From an uncultured Oscillospiraceae bacterium (GTDB taxonomy: Bacteria > Bacillota > Clostridia > Oscillospirales > Oscillospiraceae), in the NCBI GenBank assembly GCA_934565425.1, contig CAKTHW010000042.1:1-11928 (forward strand): 11,928 nt of DNA. The letters run 5' to 3'. Of the stretch, positions 1 through 6,852 are shown piece after piece. The notes under the pieces are model-generated. The model ran no database searches. It was not told the origin of the DNA and worked only from the letters and a program-made list of their open reading frames with translations. The position numbers and the translations under genes were made by a program. Each line of letters begins with the position of its first letter. Positions within the stretch are counted from its first letter, which is position 1.

Positions 1-669
1 AATATTTGCATCGGAACATTCAAATCCCGTCCCAATCGCTTCATCGCGGAAGTGGAGATCAATGGTACGGCAGAGCGCTGCCATGTGAAAAACACCGGCC
101 GATGCAGAGAATTGCTGACACCAGATGCAACGGTGTACTTGAATCGCGCAGACAACCCCAATCGAAAAACAAACTTCGATTTGATCGCCGTGAAGAAGGG
201 AAATCTACTCATCAATATGGATGCCCAGGCACCCAACGCGGTGTTTGGAGAATACATCCGAAAGGGATCATTTTTACCGGATTTGACGCTGATTCGCCCA
301 GAATTTCGCCACGGAGATTCCAGATTTGACTTCTACCTGGAGCAAGGAGAAACCCGTCACTTAGTAGAGGTCAAAGGCGTCACCCTGGAGGAAAACGGTG
401 TGGCAAAATTCCCGGACGCCCCCACAGAACGTGGCGTCAAGCACATCAAAGGCTTGATCGCCGCCCAAGCGGAGGGCTTCACCCCGTGGATCGTATTCGT
501 CATCCAAATGGAGGGCATGACCTGCTTCCGACCCAACGACGCCACCCACCCACAGTTTGGGGAAACCTTGCGCATGGCGCAAAGGGCTGGCGTCCACATC
601 CAGGCGCTGGAATGTCACGTGACGCCGGACACGTTGGAGATCGTCAGACCCGTCCCAATTCAACTATAA
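1..669 (+). CDS. sfsA: SfsA family protein (sugar fermentation stimulation protein homologue), 5' end outside window
   Basis: The reading frame is open from base 1 and runs 222 codons to a TAA, so the gene starts left of the window. The GTG at 52 is an internal codon, because family-typical residues (SRPNRFIAEVEING) lie upstream of it. Recognised by the SfsA signature: CHVKNTGRCRELL, the DNPNRKT stretch, DLIAVKKGNLLINMD, and a C-terminal half with FDFYL, VEVKGVTLEENGVAKFPDAPTERG and a following His. Known SfsA proteins have an N-terminal OB-like part and a C-terminal PD-(D/E)XK nuclease-like fold. The Asp of FDFY and the E-V-K of VEVKG fit that active-site pattern. In E. coli SfsA was linked to maltose metabolism and DNA binding; its true biochemical role is unclear. 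It ends 14 bases before the next gene and is probably co-transcribed with it. Confidence 0.93.
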   Translation, partial: NICIGTFKSRPNRFIAEVEINGTAERCHVKNTGRCRELLTPDATVYLNRADNPNRKTNFDLIAVKKGNLLINMDAQAPNAVFGEYIRKGSFLPDLTLIRPEFRHGDSRFDFYLEQGETRHLVEVKGVTLEENGVAKFPDAPTERGVKHIKGLIAAQAEGFTPWIVFVIQMEGMTCFRPNDATHPQFGETLRMAQRAGVHIQALECHVTPDTLEIVRPVPIQL

Positions 670-683
670 AAGGAGCGATTCCT

Positions 684-1874
684 TTGAAGCAAAAGAAACA
701 GTGGTTTGCCTACCTGCCCCTAGACCGAAAGGGCGTGGAAGCCTACCTGAACGAGCAGGCACAAAAGGGCTGGATGCTGGCGGTGGAACAGGATGGCATG
801 ACCTTCCGGGTGCCGTTCCAGGAGACCAACCGCACCGACCTGCGTTATCACGTCACCTGCGATGCCTACCAGGGGGAAAAGCTGGCCGAAATCGTCACGG
901 AAAAACAAGCGCAGGGCTGGCGTCCTGTGGCCACCATCAACCACTTTGACATCTACGAATCCATGCCCTGCCAGGAACCGCAGACGTCGGCGCAAAGGCA
1001 GAGCAAGCGGCTTTCCTTCTACGCATTCCGTGCTTGGCTCATCGTATTGCTCTTGACAGCCGCGTTGTTGGCCGTCGCTTGGGTCAACGGCATCCCACTC
1101 CCCACAGAACCAACCTGGTACCTGTCCAACCTGGGCATCTTCCTCCGTTGCGCGTTCCCGTTGTTTGCAATCGGCAGCATCTACTACCTGCTCTGGCTAG
1201 GGAGGCAGTGTTTCAGCAGGGGAGCGCGGACACCCAAACGGAGCGGGATGTTGCTGCGCAGTGGACTGCAAGTGGCGGCTGGTGTGTGGTTGCTGTTGGC
1301 GTTGGTCGCCTTGCTTCTCGACTTAGTGACCAACATGTTGGCATTCTGTGCGTTGCTCCTGTTCCTAGTCGCAGGTATGGTATACGGATATGTGCGGCTC
1401 CATTGGGGCAAAACGGAGACCCTATATTCCGCCATGTCTCTGATCCTGGCAGTGGTACTGGGCATCGCGTTGCTCCTTTCGGCTGCCACGCCTAGTGACT
1501 CCCGCGCAGAGGTGGGGAACTGCGCCTGGCGCAACAGCGTCAGCGACGTGGTACACGCGGAAGACCTGGACTTGCATCCCACCAACCTCCAGGCGGCCAG
1601 CTATGAGCAGACCGGTTCCCTCCTGGTCACCCGGACGGACTATTGGGAGAGCTGGGAAGACCTGTCCCTGAGCAGCACCGTTTATCACTGCAAAGGCGGC
1701 GTGTTCCAGTCTGCCGTGGTGAATCAGATTCTAGCGGAAGCCGATTGGACGCAGACCGAAAGCAAGGACGGACAGGCATGGCAGCGGCAGGCGGGGAAGA
1801 CCTACTATCTGCTGCTGGTGCAGGGGAACAGGGTGGTAAAGCTGTCCTGTGACCAGCCGTTGGAAATGAAATGA
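684..1874 (+). CDS. DUF2812 domain membrane protein, five predicted TM segments
   Basis: The start is TTG at 684, with AGGAG at 671-675 and an 8-base spacer; this gives 396 aa. Residues 5-92 match the DUF2812 pattern: W-F...D..G.E.YLNEQAQKGW near the start, then Y.V.CD and a second QGW before the F-D-I-Y end. Membrane segments are predicted at about 115-134, 150-172, 190-212, 216-238 and 248-268. The C-terminal 125 residues are soluble, with no recognised fold and three cysteines (280, 336, 389). An odd number of helices and a cytoplasmic N-terminus would place this tail outside the cell. DUF2812 proteins are common in Firmicutes, often beside PadR-type regulators, but none is visible here. 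The molecular function is unknown. The gene follows sfsA by 14 bases and ends just before the terminator at 1879-1909. Confidence 0.85.
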   Translation: MKQKKQWFAYLPLDRKGVEAYLNEQAQKGWMLAVEQDGMTFRVPFQETNRTDLRYHVTCDAYQGEKLAEIVTEKQAQGWRPVATINHFDIYESMPCQEPQTSAQRQSKRLSFYAFRAWLIVLLLTAALLAVAWVNGIPLPTEPTWYLSNLGIFLRCAFPLFAIGSIYYLLWLGRQCFSRGARTPKRSGMLLRSGLQVAAGVWLLLALVALLLDLVTNMLAFCALLLFLVAGMVYGYVRLHWGKTETLYSAMSLILAVVLGIALLLSAATPSDSRAEVGNCAWRNSVSDVVHAEDLDLHPTNLQAASYEQTGSLLVTRTDYWESWEDLSLSSTVYHCKGGVFQSAVVNQILAEADWTQTESKDGQAWQRQAGKTYYLLLVQGNRVVKLSCDQPLEMK

Positions 1875-1878
1875 ACGC

Positions 1879-1909
1879 AAAAAACGGACGCAGATCGCGT
1901 CCGTTTTTT
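1879..1909. terminator. Bidirectional intrinsic terminator shared by DUF2812 gene and rnpB
   Basis: An inverted repeat, CGGACGC (1885-1891) and GCGTCCG (1897-1903), has a 5-base loop. Six A (1879-1884) precede it and six T (1904-1909) follow it. It can therefore stop the plus-strand transcript of sfsA/DUF2812, whose stop codon ends at 1874, and the minus-strand rnpB transcript arriving from the right. The strength is inferred from shape only. Confidence 0.9.
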
Positions 1910-1946
1910 CACGTCTTGGCTCTGACTCGAACCATAGAAACTCGAT

Positions 1947-2290
1947 GCAAGCAAGCCTATAAGCCGGGTTCTGTTTTGACAGCCATCTATCTCGACTTAC
2001 CGTTGCCGATAAGCTCTAGCCACCTCCTGGGAACGGCCGGGCAAGCCTCATGTTCCCCCACGGTGTTGCTCCGGATAGAGTTTACAGGACCGAGCTGTTC
2101 CCAGTCGGCCGGTGAGCTCTTACCTCACCTTTCCACCCTTACCGGCCCAAAGACCGGCGGTATCTCTCTGTTGCACTTGTCCTAAAGTCGCCTTCGGCGG
2201 GTGTTACCCGTTATCCTCGCCCTATGGAGCCCGGACTTTCCTCATCCCTGGGCCTTTCGCCCCAGGAACGCGGCTGTCCAGCTTCCTTGC
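1947..2290 (-). ncRNA. rnpB: RNase P RNA, bacterial class A
   Basis: This is the catalytic RNA of RNase P, which cleaves the 5' leader from pre-tRNAs. On the minus strand the two universal core segments are present. GAGGAAAGTCCGGGCTCC lies close to the 5' end (the GAGGAAAGTCC part is the complement of 2233-2243). ACAGAACCCGGCTTATAGGC lies at the 3' end (complement of 1955-1974). Between them are GNRA-capped stems such as GGGGCGAAAGGCCC and CGCCGAAGGCG. The ends are set by helix P1: bases 2290-2281 read GCAAGGAAGC and pair with GCTTGCTTGC (1956-1947) with a single mismatch. The 5' end also fits the start predicted from its promoter. The mature 3' end could lie several bases further left; the unprocessed transcript would run to the terminator at about 1879. 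Confidence 0.97.
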
Positions 2291-2296
2291 CTCTCT

Positions 2297-2326
2297 ATTT
2301 TACCCTATGACGACGGGAATTGTCAA
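2297..2326 (-). promoter_or_regulatory. Sigma-A promoter of rnpB
   Basis: Read on the minus strand: -35 TTGACA (complement of 2321-2326, a full consensus match), an 18-base spacer, then -10 TAAAAT (complement of 2297-2302). The predicted start is near 2290, which is where helix P1 of rnpB begins. The agreement of the two independent signals supports both. Confidence 0.85.
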
Positions 2327-2335
2327 TCTCAGCGA

Positions 2336-2364
2336 TTGAATTACTTTTTGAACCGGTTTATAAT
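2336..2364 (+). promoter_or_regulatory. Sigma-A promoter of the murD operon
   Basis: TTGAAT (2336-2341), a 17-base spacer and consensus TATAAT (2359-2364). The predicted start is near 2371, about 28 bases before the murD ATG. The spacer carries the 8-base palindrome AACCGGTT (2351-2358), which could be an operator half-site pair or chance. Its -35 lies only 9 bases from the -35 of the divergent rnpB promoter. Confidence 0.82.
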
Positions 2365-2398
2365 AAAACCAACTATGCGCTTGAGGAGGCACAGACCT

Positions 2399-3790
2399 AT
2401 GACCTTTGAATCTTACCTGGCGACCCTGCGCGGCAAGCAGGTGGCCGTGATCGGCATCGGCGTGAGCAACATCCCGCTGATCAAGTTGTTTTTGAAAAAA
2501 GGAATCGCTGTCACAGCGTGCGATAAATGCGAACGAGGAGCCTATGACAACCAGCCCCTGCTCCTGGAACTGGAGGCGTTGGGTGCCACCCTGCACATGG
2601 GCGCAGGCTACTTGGACGACCTGACTCAGGACGTCATCTTCCGTTCCCCCGGCATCCGGCCGGACATCCCCGCCTTTGAGCAGGCCAAAGCCAAGGGTGC
2701 CATCATCACCTCGGAGATGGAAGTGTTCTTCCACGTCTGCCCCTGCAAGACCATCGCCGTGACCGGCTCCGACGGCAAGACCACCACCACTACCATCATC
2801 GCCAAGCTCCTGGAAGCGGCAGGTTACCACGTCCACCTGGGCGGCAACATCGGCCGTCCCCTCCTGCCGGACATCGAGTCCATCCAGCCCGACGACCTGG
2901 CAGTGTTGGAGCTGTCCTCCTTCCAGCTGATGACCATGGACACCAGTGCGGATATCTCCGTGGTCACCAACCTGGCCCCCAACCATTTGGACGTCCACAA
3001 GGGGATGGCGGAGTATATCGCGGCCAAAAAGAACATCTTTTTGTATCAGAACGCTCAGCAGAAGGTGGTCCTGAACCGGGACAACGACATCACCCATTCC
3101 TTCGTCCCCGAGGCCAAAGGACAGGTCACCCTGTTCTCCCGCCAGAACCCCTTGGACGAGGGCGTGGTGCTGGAGGACGGCGTTATCTGCGTGAAAAAGG
3201 GCGGGAACACCCGGAAAGTCCTGCCGGTAGCGGATATTTTGCTGCCTGGTGTTCACAACATCGAGAATTACGAGGCGGCCATCGGTGCCGTAGACGGCCT
3301 GGTGCCCGACGAGACCATCCGCAAGTTTGCTGCCACTTTCGGCGGCGTGGAGCACCGCATCGAGCTGGTGCGGGAGCTGCACGGGGTCAAGTATTATAAC
3401 GACTCCATCGCCTCCAGCCCCAGCCGCACCATGGCCGGCCTGCGCAGTTTTAGCCAGAAGGTCATCCTCATCGCCGGCGGCTATGATAAGCACATCCCTT
3501 ATGACGTCCTTGGCCCCGACCTGGTTGCCCATGTGAAGGCTATGGTACTCACCGGCGCCACCGCTCCCAAGATCCAGGCGGCGGCAGAGCAGGCACCCGG
3601 CTATGATGCCCAGGCGCTGCCCATCTGCACCATCGACGATTTCGCCGATGCCGTCCACAAGGCGGTATCTTTGGCTCAGCCTGGAGATATTGTCATCCTG
3701 TCCCCGGCCAGCGCCAGCTTTGACAAGTTCAAGAACTTCATGGTGCGCGGCGACACCTTCAAAGAGCTGATTCGTGCTCTGCCGGACTGA
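2399..3790 (+). CDS. murD: UDP-N-acetylmuramoyl-L-alanine--D-glutamate ligase
   Basis: Cytoplasmic Mur ligase that adds D-Glu to UDP-MurNAc-L-Ala with ATP in peptidoglycan synthesis. The ATG at 2399 has GAGGAGG at 2383-2389 and a 9-base spacer; the protein is 463 aa, normal for MurD. An N-terminal Rossmann-like domain opens with VAVIGIGVSN (16-25). The central ATPase domain has the P-loop TGSDGKTTT (122-130), GGNIGRPLL (148-156), LELSSFQL (170-177), NLAPNHLDVH (191-200) and the expected carbamylated Lys at about 210 in YIAAKKN. The C-terminal domain has FGGVEHRIE (314-322), YYNDSIASSP (332-341), IAGGYDKHIP (358-367) and LSPASASFDKF (434-444). E. coli MurD has DSKATN where this protein has DSIASS; see findings. 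First gene of the run, with its own promoter at 2336-2364. The next gene starts 2 bases after its stop. Confidence 0.96.
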   Translation: MTFESYLATLRGKQVAVIGIGVSNIPLIKLFLKKGIAVTACDKCERGAYDNQPLLLELEALGATLHMGAGYLDDLTQDVIFRSPGIRPDIPAFEQAKAKGAIITSEMEVFFHVCPCKTIAVTGSDGKTTTTTIIAKLLEAAGYHVHLGGNIGRPLLPDIESIQPDDLAVLELSSFQLMTMDTSADISVVTNLAPNHLDVHKGMAEYIAAKKNIFLYQNAQQKVVLNRDNDITHSFVPEAKGQVTLFSRQNPLDEGVVLEDGVICVKKGGNTRKVLPVADILLPGVHNIENYEAAIGAVDGLVPDETIRKFAATFGGVEHRIELVRELHGVKYYNDSIASSPSRTMAGLRSFSQKVILIAGGYDKHIPYDVLGPDLVAHVKAMVLTGATAPKIQAAAEQAPGYDAQALPICTIDDFADAVHKAVSLAQPGDIVILSPASASFDKFKNFMVRGDTFKELIRALPD

Positions 3791-3792
3791 GG

Positions 3793-4842
3793 ATGATAGA
3801 GCGCATGAGAGCATTATTGGAACAACTATGCCAGGTCAATGCCCCCACCGGCTTTGAAGAACCGGCAGTGGCGGTGGCCAAGGGCCTGCTGACCCCACTG
3901 GTGGATGAGGTCTACACCGACCGCATCGGCAGCGTAGTGGGCGTGAAGCGCTGCGGCAAGAAAGACGCTCGGCGGGTGCTGTTGGACGCTCATCTGGACG
4001 AGGTGGGCTTTCTCGTCATGGGACACGACGAGGGCTTTTTGCGTATTGCCCCCCTGGGCGGCATCGACCCTAGGATCTTGCCCGACCGAGAACTGACCAT
4101 CTTGACTGATCCACCTCGTTTCGGCGTGGTGGCTACCAAACCGCCCCATGTGATGGCGGCAGGGGAGGGGAACAAGGCCATCCCCATCGCTGACCTGCGG
4201 GTGGACGTGGGCTTATCCCAGGAGAAGGCGGTGCAGGAGATTCCGGTTGGTACGCCGGTGGTGTTCCGAGAGGGCTGTTACGCCATGGGGGACGACCGGA
4301 TGACCGGTAAGGCCATGGACGACAGGAGTTGCTTTGTCATCCTGCTGGAGACCCTGAAACTGCTCCAAAAAACGGAGTTAAATGTGGATATATACGTCCT
4401 AGGTTCCTGCCGAGAGGAGACCAACAGCGCCGGTGCGATCACTGCTGTTTACGACATTCAGCCGGATTTGGCAGTGGCAGTGGACGTGACCTTCGGCAAG
4501 GCGCCGGATGTCCAGTCCGATGACAGCTTCGACCTAGGCGGCGGGCCTACCATCGGCATCGGCCCCAATATGTCCCACTGGATGGCGGAGCGGCTGGAGG
4601 AGACAGCGAAAAAATTGGAGATTCCCTATCAGCTGGAGATCATCCCCGGCAACAGCGGCACCAACGGTTGGGAGATTCAGGTCGCCCGAGAGGGGATCCC
4701 CACCGCCGTGGTCTCCCTGCCCCTGAACTATATGCATACCCCGCTGGAAGTGGTGTCCTTGACTGATATGAAGCGCTGCGCCCGACTGCTGGCCGGCTTC
4801 GTGGCAGAGCTGGGAGAGGAGGGAATGGAATGCTTGATCTGA
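3793..4842 (+). CDS. M42 family metallopeptidase (first of three paralogues)
   Basis: Predicted cytoplasmic two-metal aminopeptidase of the M42 (TET/FrvX/YsdC) family, whose known members form dodecameric shells and trim short peptides. As 349 aa it is full length. The metal and catalytic residues can be placed: DAHLDEVG (His67, Asp69), AMDDR (Asp176/177), CREET (Glu208 catalytic base, Glu209 metal), AVDVTF (Asp231) and YMHTPLE (His315). N-terminal NAPTGFEEP is the family start pattern. The stretch after the two glutamates (TNSAGA) differs from the usual VG.RGA seen in its two neighbours. The ATG at 3793 has only a weak GGA upstream. The ATG at 3805 (MRALLEQLCQ) fits family N-termini well, with GAGG at 3789-3792, and may be the real start. 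It starts 2 bases after murD, so translational coupling is likely. Confidence 0.92.
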   Translation: MIERMRALLEQLCQVNAPTGFEEPAVAVAKGLLTPLVDEVYTDRIGSVVGVKRCGKKDARRVLLDAHLDEVGFLVMGHDEGFLRIAPLGGIDPRILPDRELTILTDPPRFGVVATKPPHVMAAGEGNKAIPIADLRVDVGLSQEKAVQEIPVGTPVVFREGCYAMGDDRMTGKAMDDRSCFVILLETLKLLQKTELNVDIYVLGSCREETNSAGAITAVYDIQPDLAVAVDVTFGKAPDVQSDDSFDLGGGPTIGIGPNMSHWMAERLEETAKKLEIPYQLEIIPGNSGTNGWEIQVAREGIPTAVVSLPLNYMHTPLEVVSLTDMKRCARLLAGFVAELGEEGMECLI

Positions 4843-5855
4843 CCCGGAAATTGTGCGCCCTCCCCGGCGTGTCCAGTCGAGAGGAAGCGGTGCGGGAGTT
4901 TATCGCCCAGACCATCCGACCCGATGTGAAGTGGATGAAAGTAGACGCCATGGGCAACCTGATTGCCTTCAAAGAGGGGAAAAAGCACACCGGTTCCAAG
5001 CTCCTGCTGGACGCCCACATGGACGAGGTGGGGGTCATGGTCACCGGCTACACGGAACAGGGCTGCCTGCGCTTTGCCTTCGTAGGCGGCGTGGATCGTC
5101 GGGTGGTCATCGGCAAGCGGGTTTATTTGGGAAAAGAGCGCATTTTGGGCGTTTTCGGTATGAAACCCATCCATCAGACCACCAAAGAGGAACGCACCGC
5201 CGTGCCCAAGGTGAAAGAATTATATATCGACATCGGCGCAAAAAACAAAGCGGAAGCCCAGGCCAAGGTGAAGCTGGGGGAAGTGGGCGTCTTTGACGGC
5301 GAGACCCTGCTTTTCGGTGACGGCTTCCTGAAAGGCAAGGCCATCGACGACCGGGCAGGCTGTGCGGCTATGATGAAGCTGGCTCAGGAGGAGCTGCCCA
5401 TGGACGTGACCTTCGTGTTCTCCACCCAGGAGGAAGTAGGCACCCGTGGCGCCTTTGCCAGCGCCTTTTCCGTCAAGCCGGAGATCGCCCTGGTGCTGGA
5501 AGCCACCACCGCCGCCGACCTGCCCGGCACCCCCAGCGGAAAACGGGTCTGTGCGCCGGGCAAGGGGGTTGTCATCCCCTACATGGACGGCGGCACCATC
5601 TATGACCGTGGCCTGTTCTGCCGGCTGCGAGAATTGGCGGAAGCAAATCACATCCCCTGGCAGACCAAAGAATATCTGTCCGGCGGCACCAACGGCCGTA
5701 CCTACCAGCGCAGTCGGGCAGGCGTTCGGGTGGCCGGTCTGGCCATCGCCACCCGTTACCTGCACGCCCCCACTAGTGTGGCCGCTGTGGCGGACTTGGA
5801 GGGGATGCTGCAACTGGCACGGTTATTCATCGGGAACATCGCGGAGGAGAGCTGA
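4830..5855 (+). CDS. M42 family metallopeptidase (second paralogue)
   Basis: Full-length M42 aminopeptidase of 341 aa. The ATG at 4830 has AGGAGG at 4817-4822, spacer 7, and overlaps the previous gene by 13 bases. Ligands and catalytic residues: DAHMDEVG (His63, Asp65), AIDDRAG (Asp173/174), STQEEVGTRGA (Glu201 base, Glu202 metal), LVLEATTAADLPGT (Glu224, the acidic ligand position that is Asp in the two sister proteins) and YLHAPTS (His312). GDGFLKGKAIDDRAG and LSGGTNGRTYQRSRAG are typical of the clostridial form of this family. Predicted role: removal of N-terminal amino acids from short peptides in the cytoplasm. The substrate preference cannot be read from sequence. The next gene starts 5 bases after its stop. 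Confidence 0.95.
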   Translation: MLDLTRKLCALPGVSSREEAVREFIAQTIRPDVKWMKVDAMGNLIAFKEGKKHTGSKLLLDAHMDEVGVMVTGYTEQGCLRFAFVGGVDRRVVIGKRVYLGKERILGVFGMKPIHQTTKEERTAVPKVKELYIDIGAKNKAEAQAKVKLGEVGVFDGETLLFGDGFLKGKAIDDRAGCAAMMKLAQEELPMDVTFVFSTQEEVGTRGAFASAFSVKPEIALVLEATTAADLPGTPSGKRVCAPGKGVVIPYMDGGTIYDRGLFCRLRELAEANHIPWQTKEYLSGGTNGRTYQRSRAGVRVAGLAIATRYLHAPTSVAAVADLEGMLQLARLFIGNIAEES

Positions 5856-5860
5856 CAGAT

Positions 5861-6850
5861 ATGAAGAAGTTATTGGAAACCTTGACCCGTGCCCACGGCG
5901 TGTCCGGGGACGAGAGCGCCATCCGCGCCACCATCCGCCAGGCGGCGGAGCCCTACGCCGACGACATCACCGAGGACGCCCTGGGCAATCTCATCGTCCA
6001 CCAGAAGGGCGCGGGCAAGAAGATCATGCTGGCCGCCCACATGGACAGCGTGGGCGTCATCGTCACCCACATCGAGAAGAGCGGCTTCCTGCGCTTCGGG
6101 GCCATCGGCGGACTGGAAGCCAAGGCGCTGTATCAGACCATGGTGCGGTTCCAGAACGGCACCGTGGGCATCATCGCCGTGGAAGAGAGCAAAGAGGAGA
6201 AGGAGTTCAAGCTGGCCGACCTATACATCGACATCGGCGCACGGGACCGGGAGGAAGCCAAGAACATGGTCGCGGTGGGGGACACCGCTGCTTTCGCTGG
6301 TGCCCTGTCCGGCAACGGAAACCGGGTCATGGGGCCGTATCTGGACAACCGGGCGGGCTGCGCGGTGCTGCTGGAGGCCATGAAACAGACCCAGCACCCG
6401 ACCAACGATCTCTATTACGTCTTCACCACCCAAGAAGAGGTGGGGATGCGTGGGGCGAAGCCTGCCGCTTGGGCAGTGGACCCGGAATATGCCCTGGCGG
6501 TGGATGTGACCTGTCCGGACGACCAGCCTGGCGCGCTCCATGAAGCAACCACGAAGATCGGCGGCGGTGCGGCCATCAAGATCATGGACCACTCGGTGCT
6601 CTGTCACCGGGATGTGGTGGCCAAGCTGCGGCAGCTGGCGGAAGAGAAAAACATCCCCGCCCAGGACGACCTGTTGAAGGTGGGCGGCACCGATGCCGGC
6701 GTCATCCACGTCAGTCGGGGCGGCGTCCGCACCGGCGGCGTGTCCATCCCCTGCCGGTACACCCACAGCCAGACCGAGCTCATCGACCTGGCGGATTTGG
6801 AAGCCTGCGTGAAGCTGGTGCAGGCATTTTGTGAAAGTGAGTTTGAATAA
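5861..6850 (+). CDS. M42 family metallopeptidase (third paralogue)
   Basis: M42 aminopeptidase of 329 aa, with a GGAGGAG stretch at 5843-5849 ahead of the ATG at 5861. Ligands: AAHMDSVG (His60, Asp62), YLDNRAG (Asp162; LDNR in place of DDR), TTQEEVGMRGA (Glu192 base, Glu193 metal), AVDVTCPDDQPG (Asp215) and YTHSQTE (His302). The THSQTE end is close to FrvX-like M42 members. Known TET peptidases cut peptides by self-compartmentalising into a dodecamer, and some form mixed particles from paralogues. Whether these three do so is inference. The active site is complete, so it should be an active enzyme. The next gene starts 2 bases after its stop. Confidence 0.95.
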   Translation: MKKLLETLTRAHGVSGDESAIRATIRQAAEPYADDITEDALGNLIVHQKGAGKKIMLAAHMDSVGVIVTHIEKSGFLRFGAIGGLEAKALYQTMVRFQNGTVGIIAVEESKEEKEFKLADLYIDIGARDREEAKNMVAVGDTAAFAGALSGNGNRVMGPYLDNRAGCAVLLEAMKQTQHPTNDLYYVFTTQEEVGMRGAKPAAWAVDPEYALAVDVTCPDDQPGALHEATTKIGGGAAIKIMDHSVLCHRDVVAKLRQLAEEKNIPAQDDLLKVGGTDAGVIHVSRGGVRTGGVSIPCRYTHSQTELIDLADLEACVKLVQAFCESEFE

Positions 6851-6852
6851 CA

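Noticed and set aside
486..683. Upstream extension of the DUF2812 gene to an ATG at 486
   Set aside because: It lies inside sfsA and gives residues unrelated to DUF2812. The TTG at 684 has a good Shine-Dalgarno and the correct N-terminus.
1924..1933. GACTCGAACC, the complement of a tRNA T-loop-like GGTTCGAGTC, between the terminator and rnpB
   Set aside because: The flanking bases do not form a T-stem and no acceptor, D or anticodon arm could be found, so it is not a tRNA gene. It may be a trace of one.
1871..2339. Plus-strand open frames of 104 and 75 codons
   Set aside because: They run mostly through the complement of rnpB, whose conserved core explains the sequence.
2201..2398. Upstream extension of murD by 66 codons
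   Set aside because: It would cover rnpB and the promoters. The ATG at 2399 has GAGGAGG at the right distance and MurD homologues start there.
2300..3814. A 504-codon open frame on the minus strand, antisense to murD
   Set aside because: It is a shadow of GC-rich codon use in murD. Its protein is low-complexity Gly/Val/Asp/Gln-rich and matches no family, while murD on the other strand is unambiguous.
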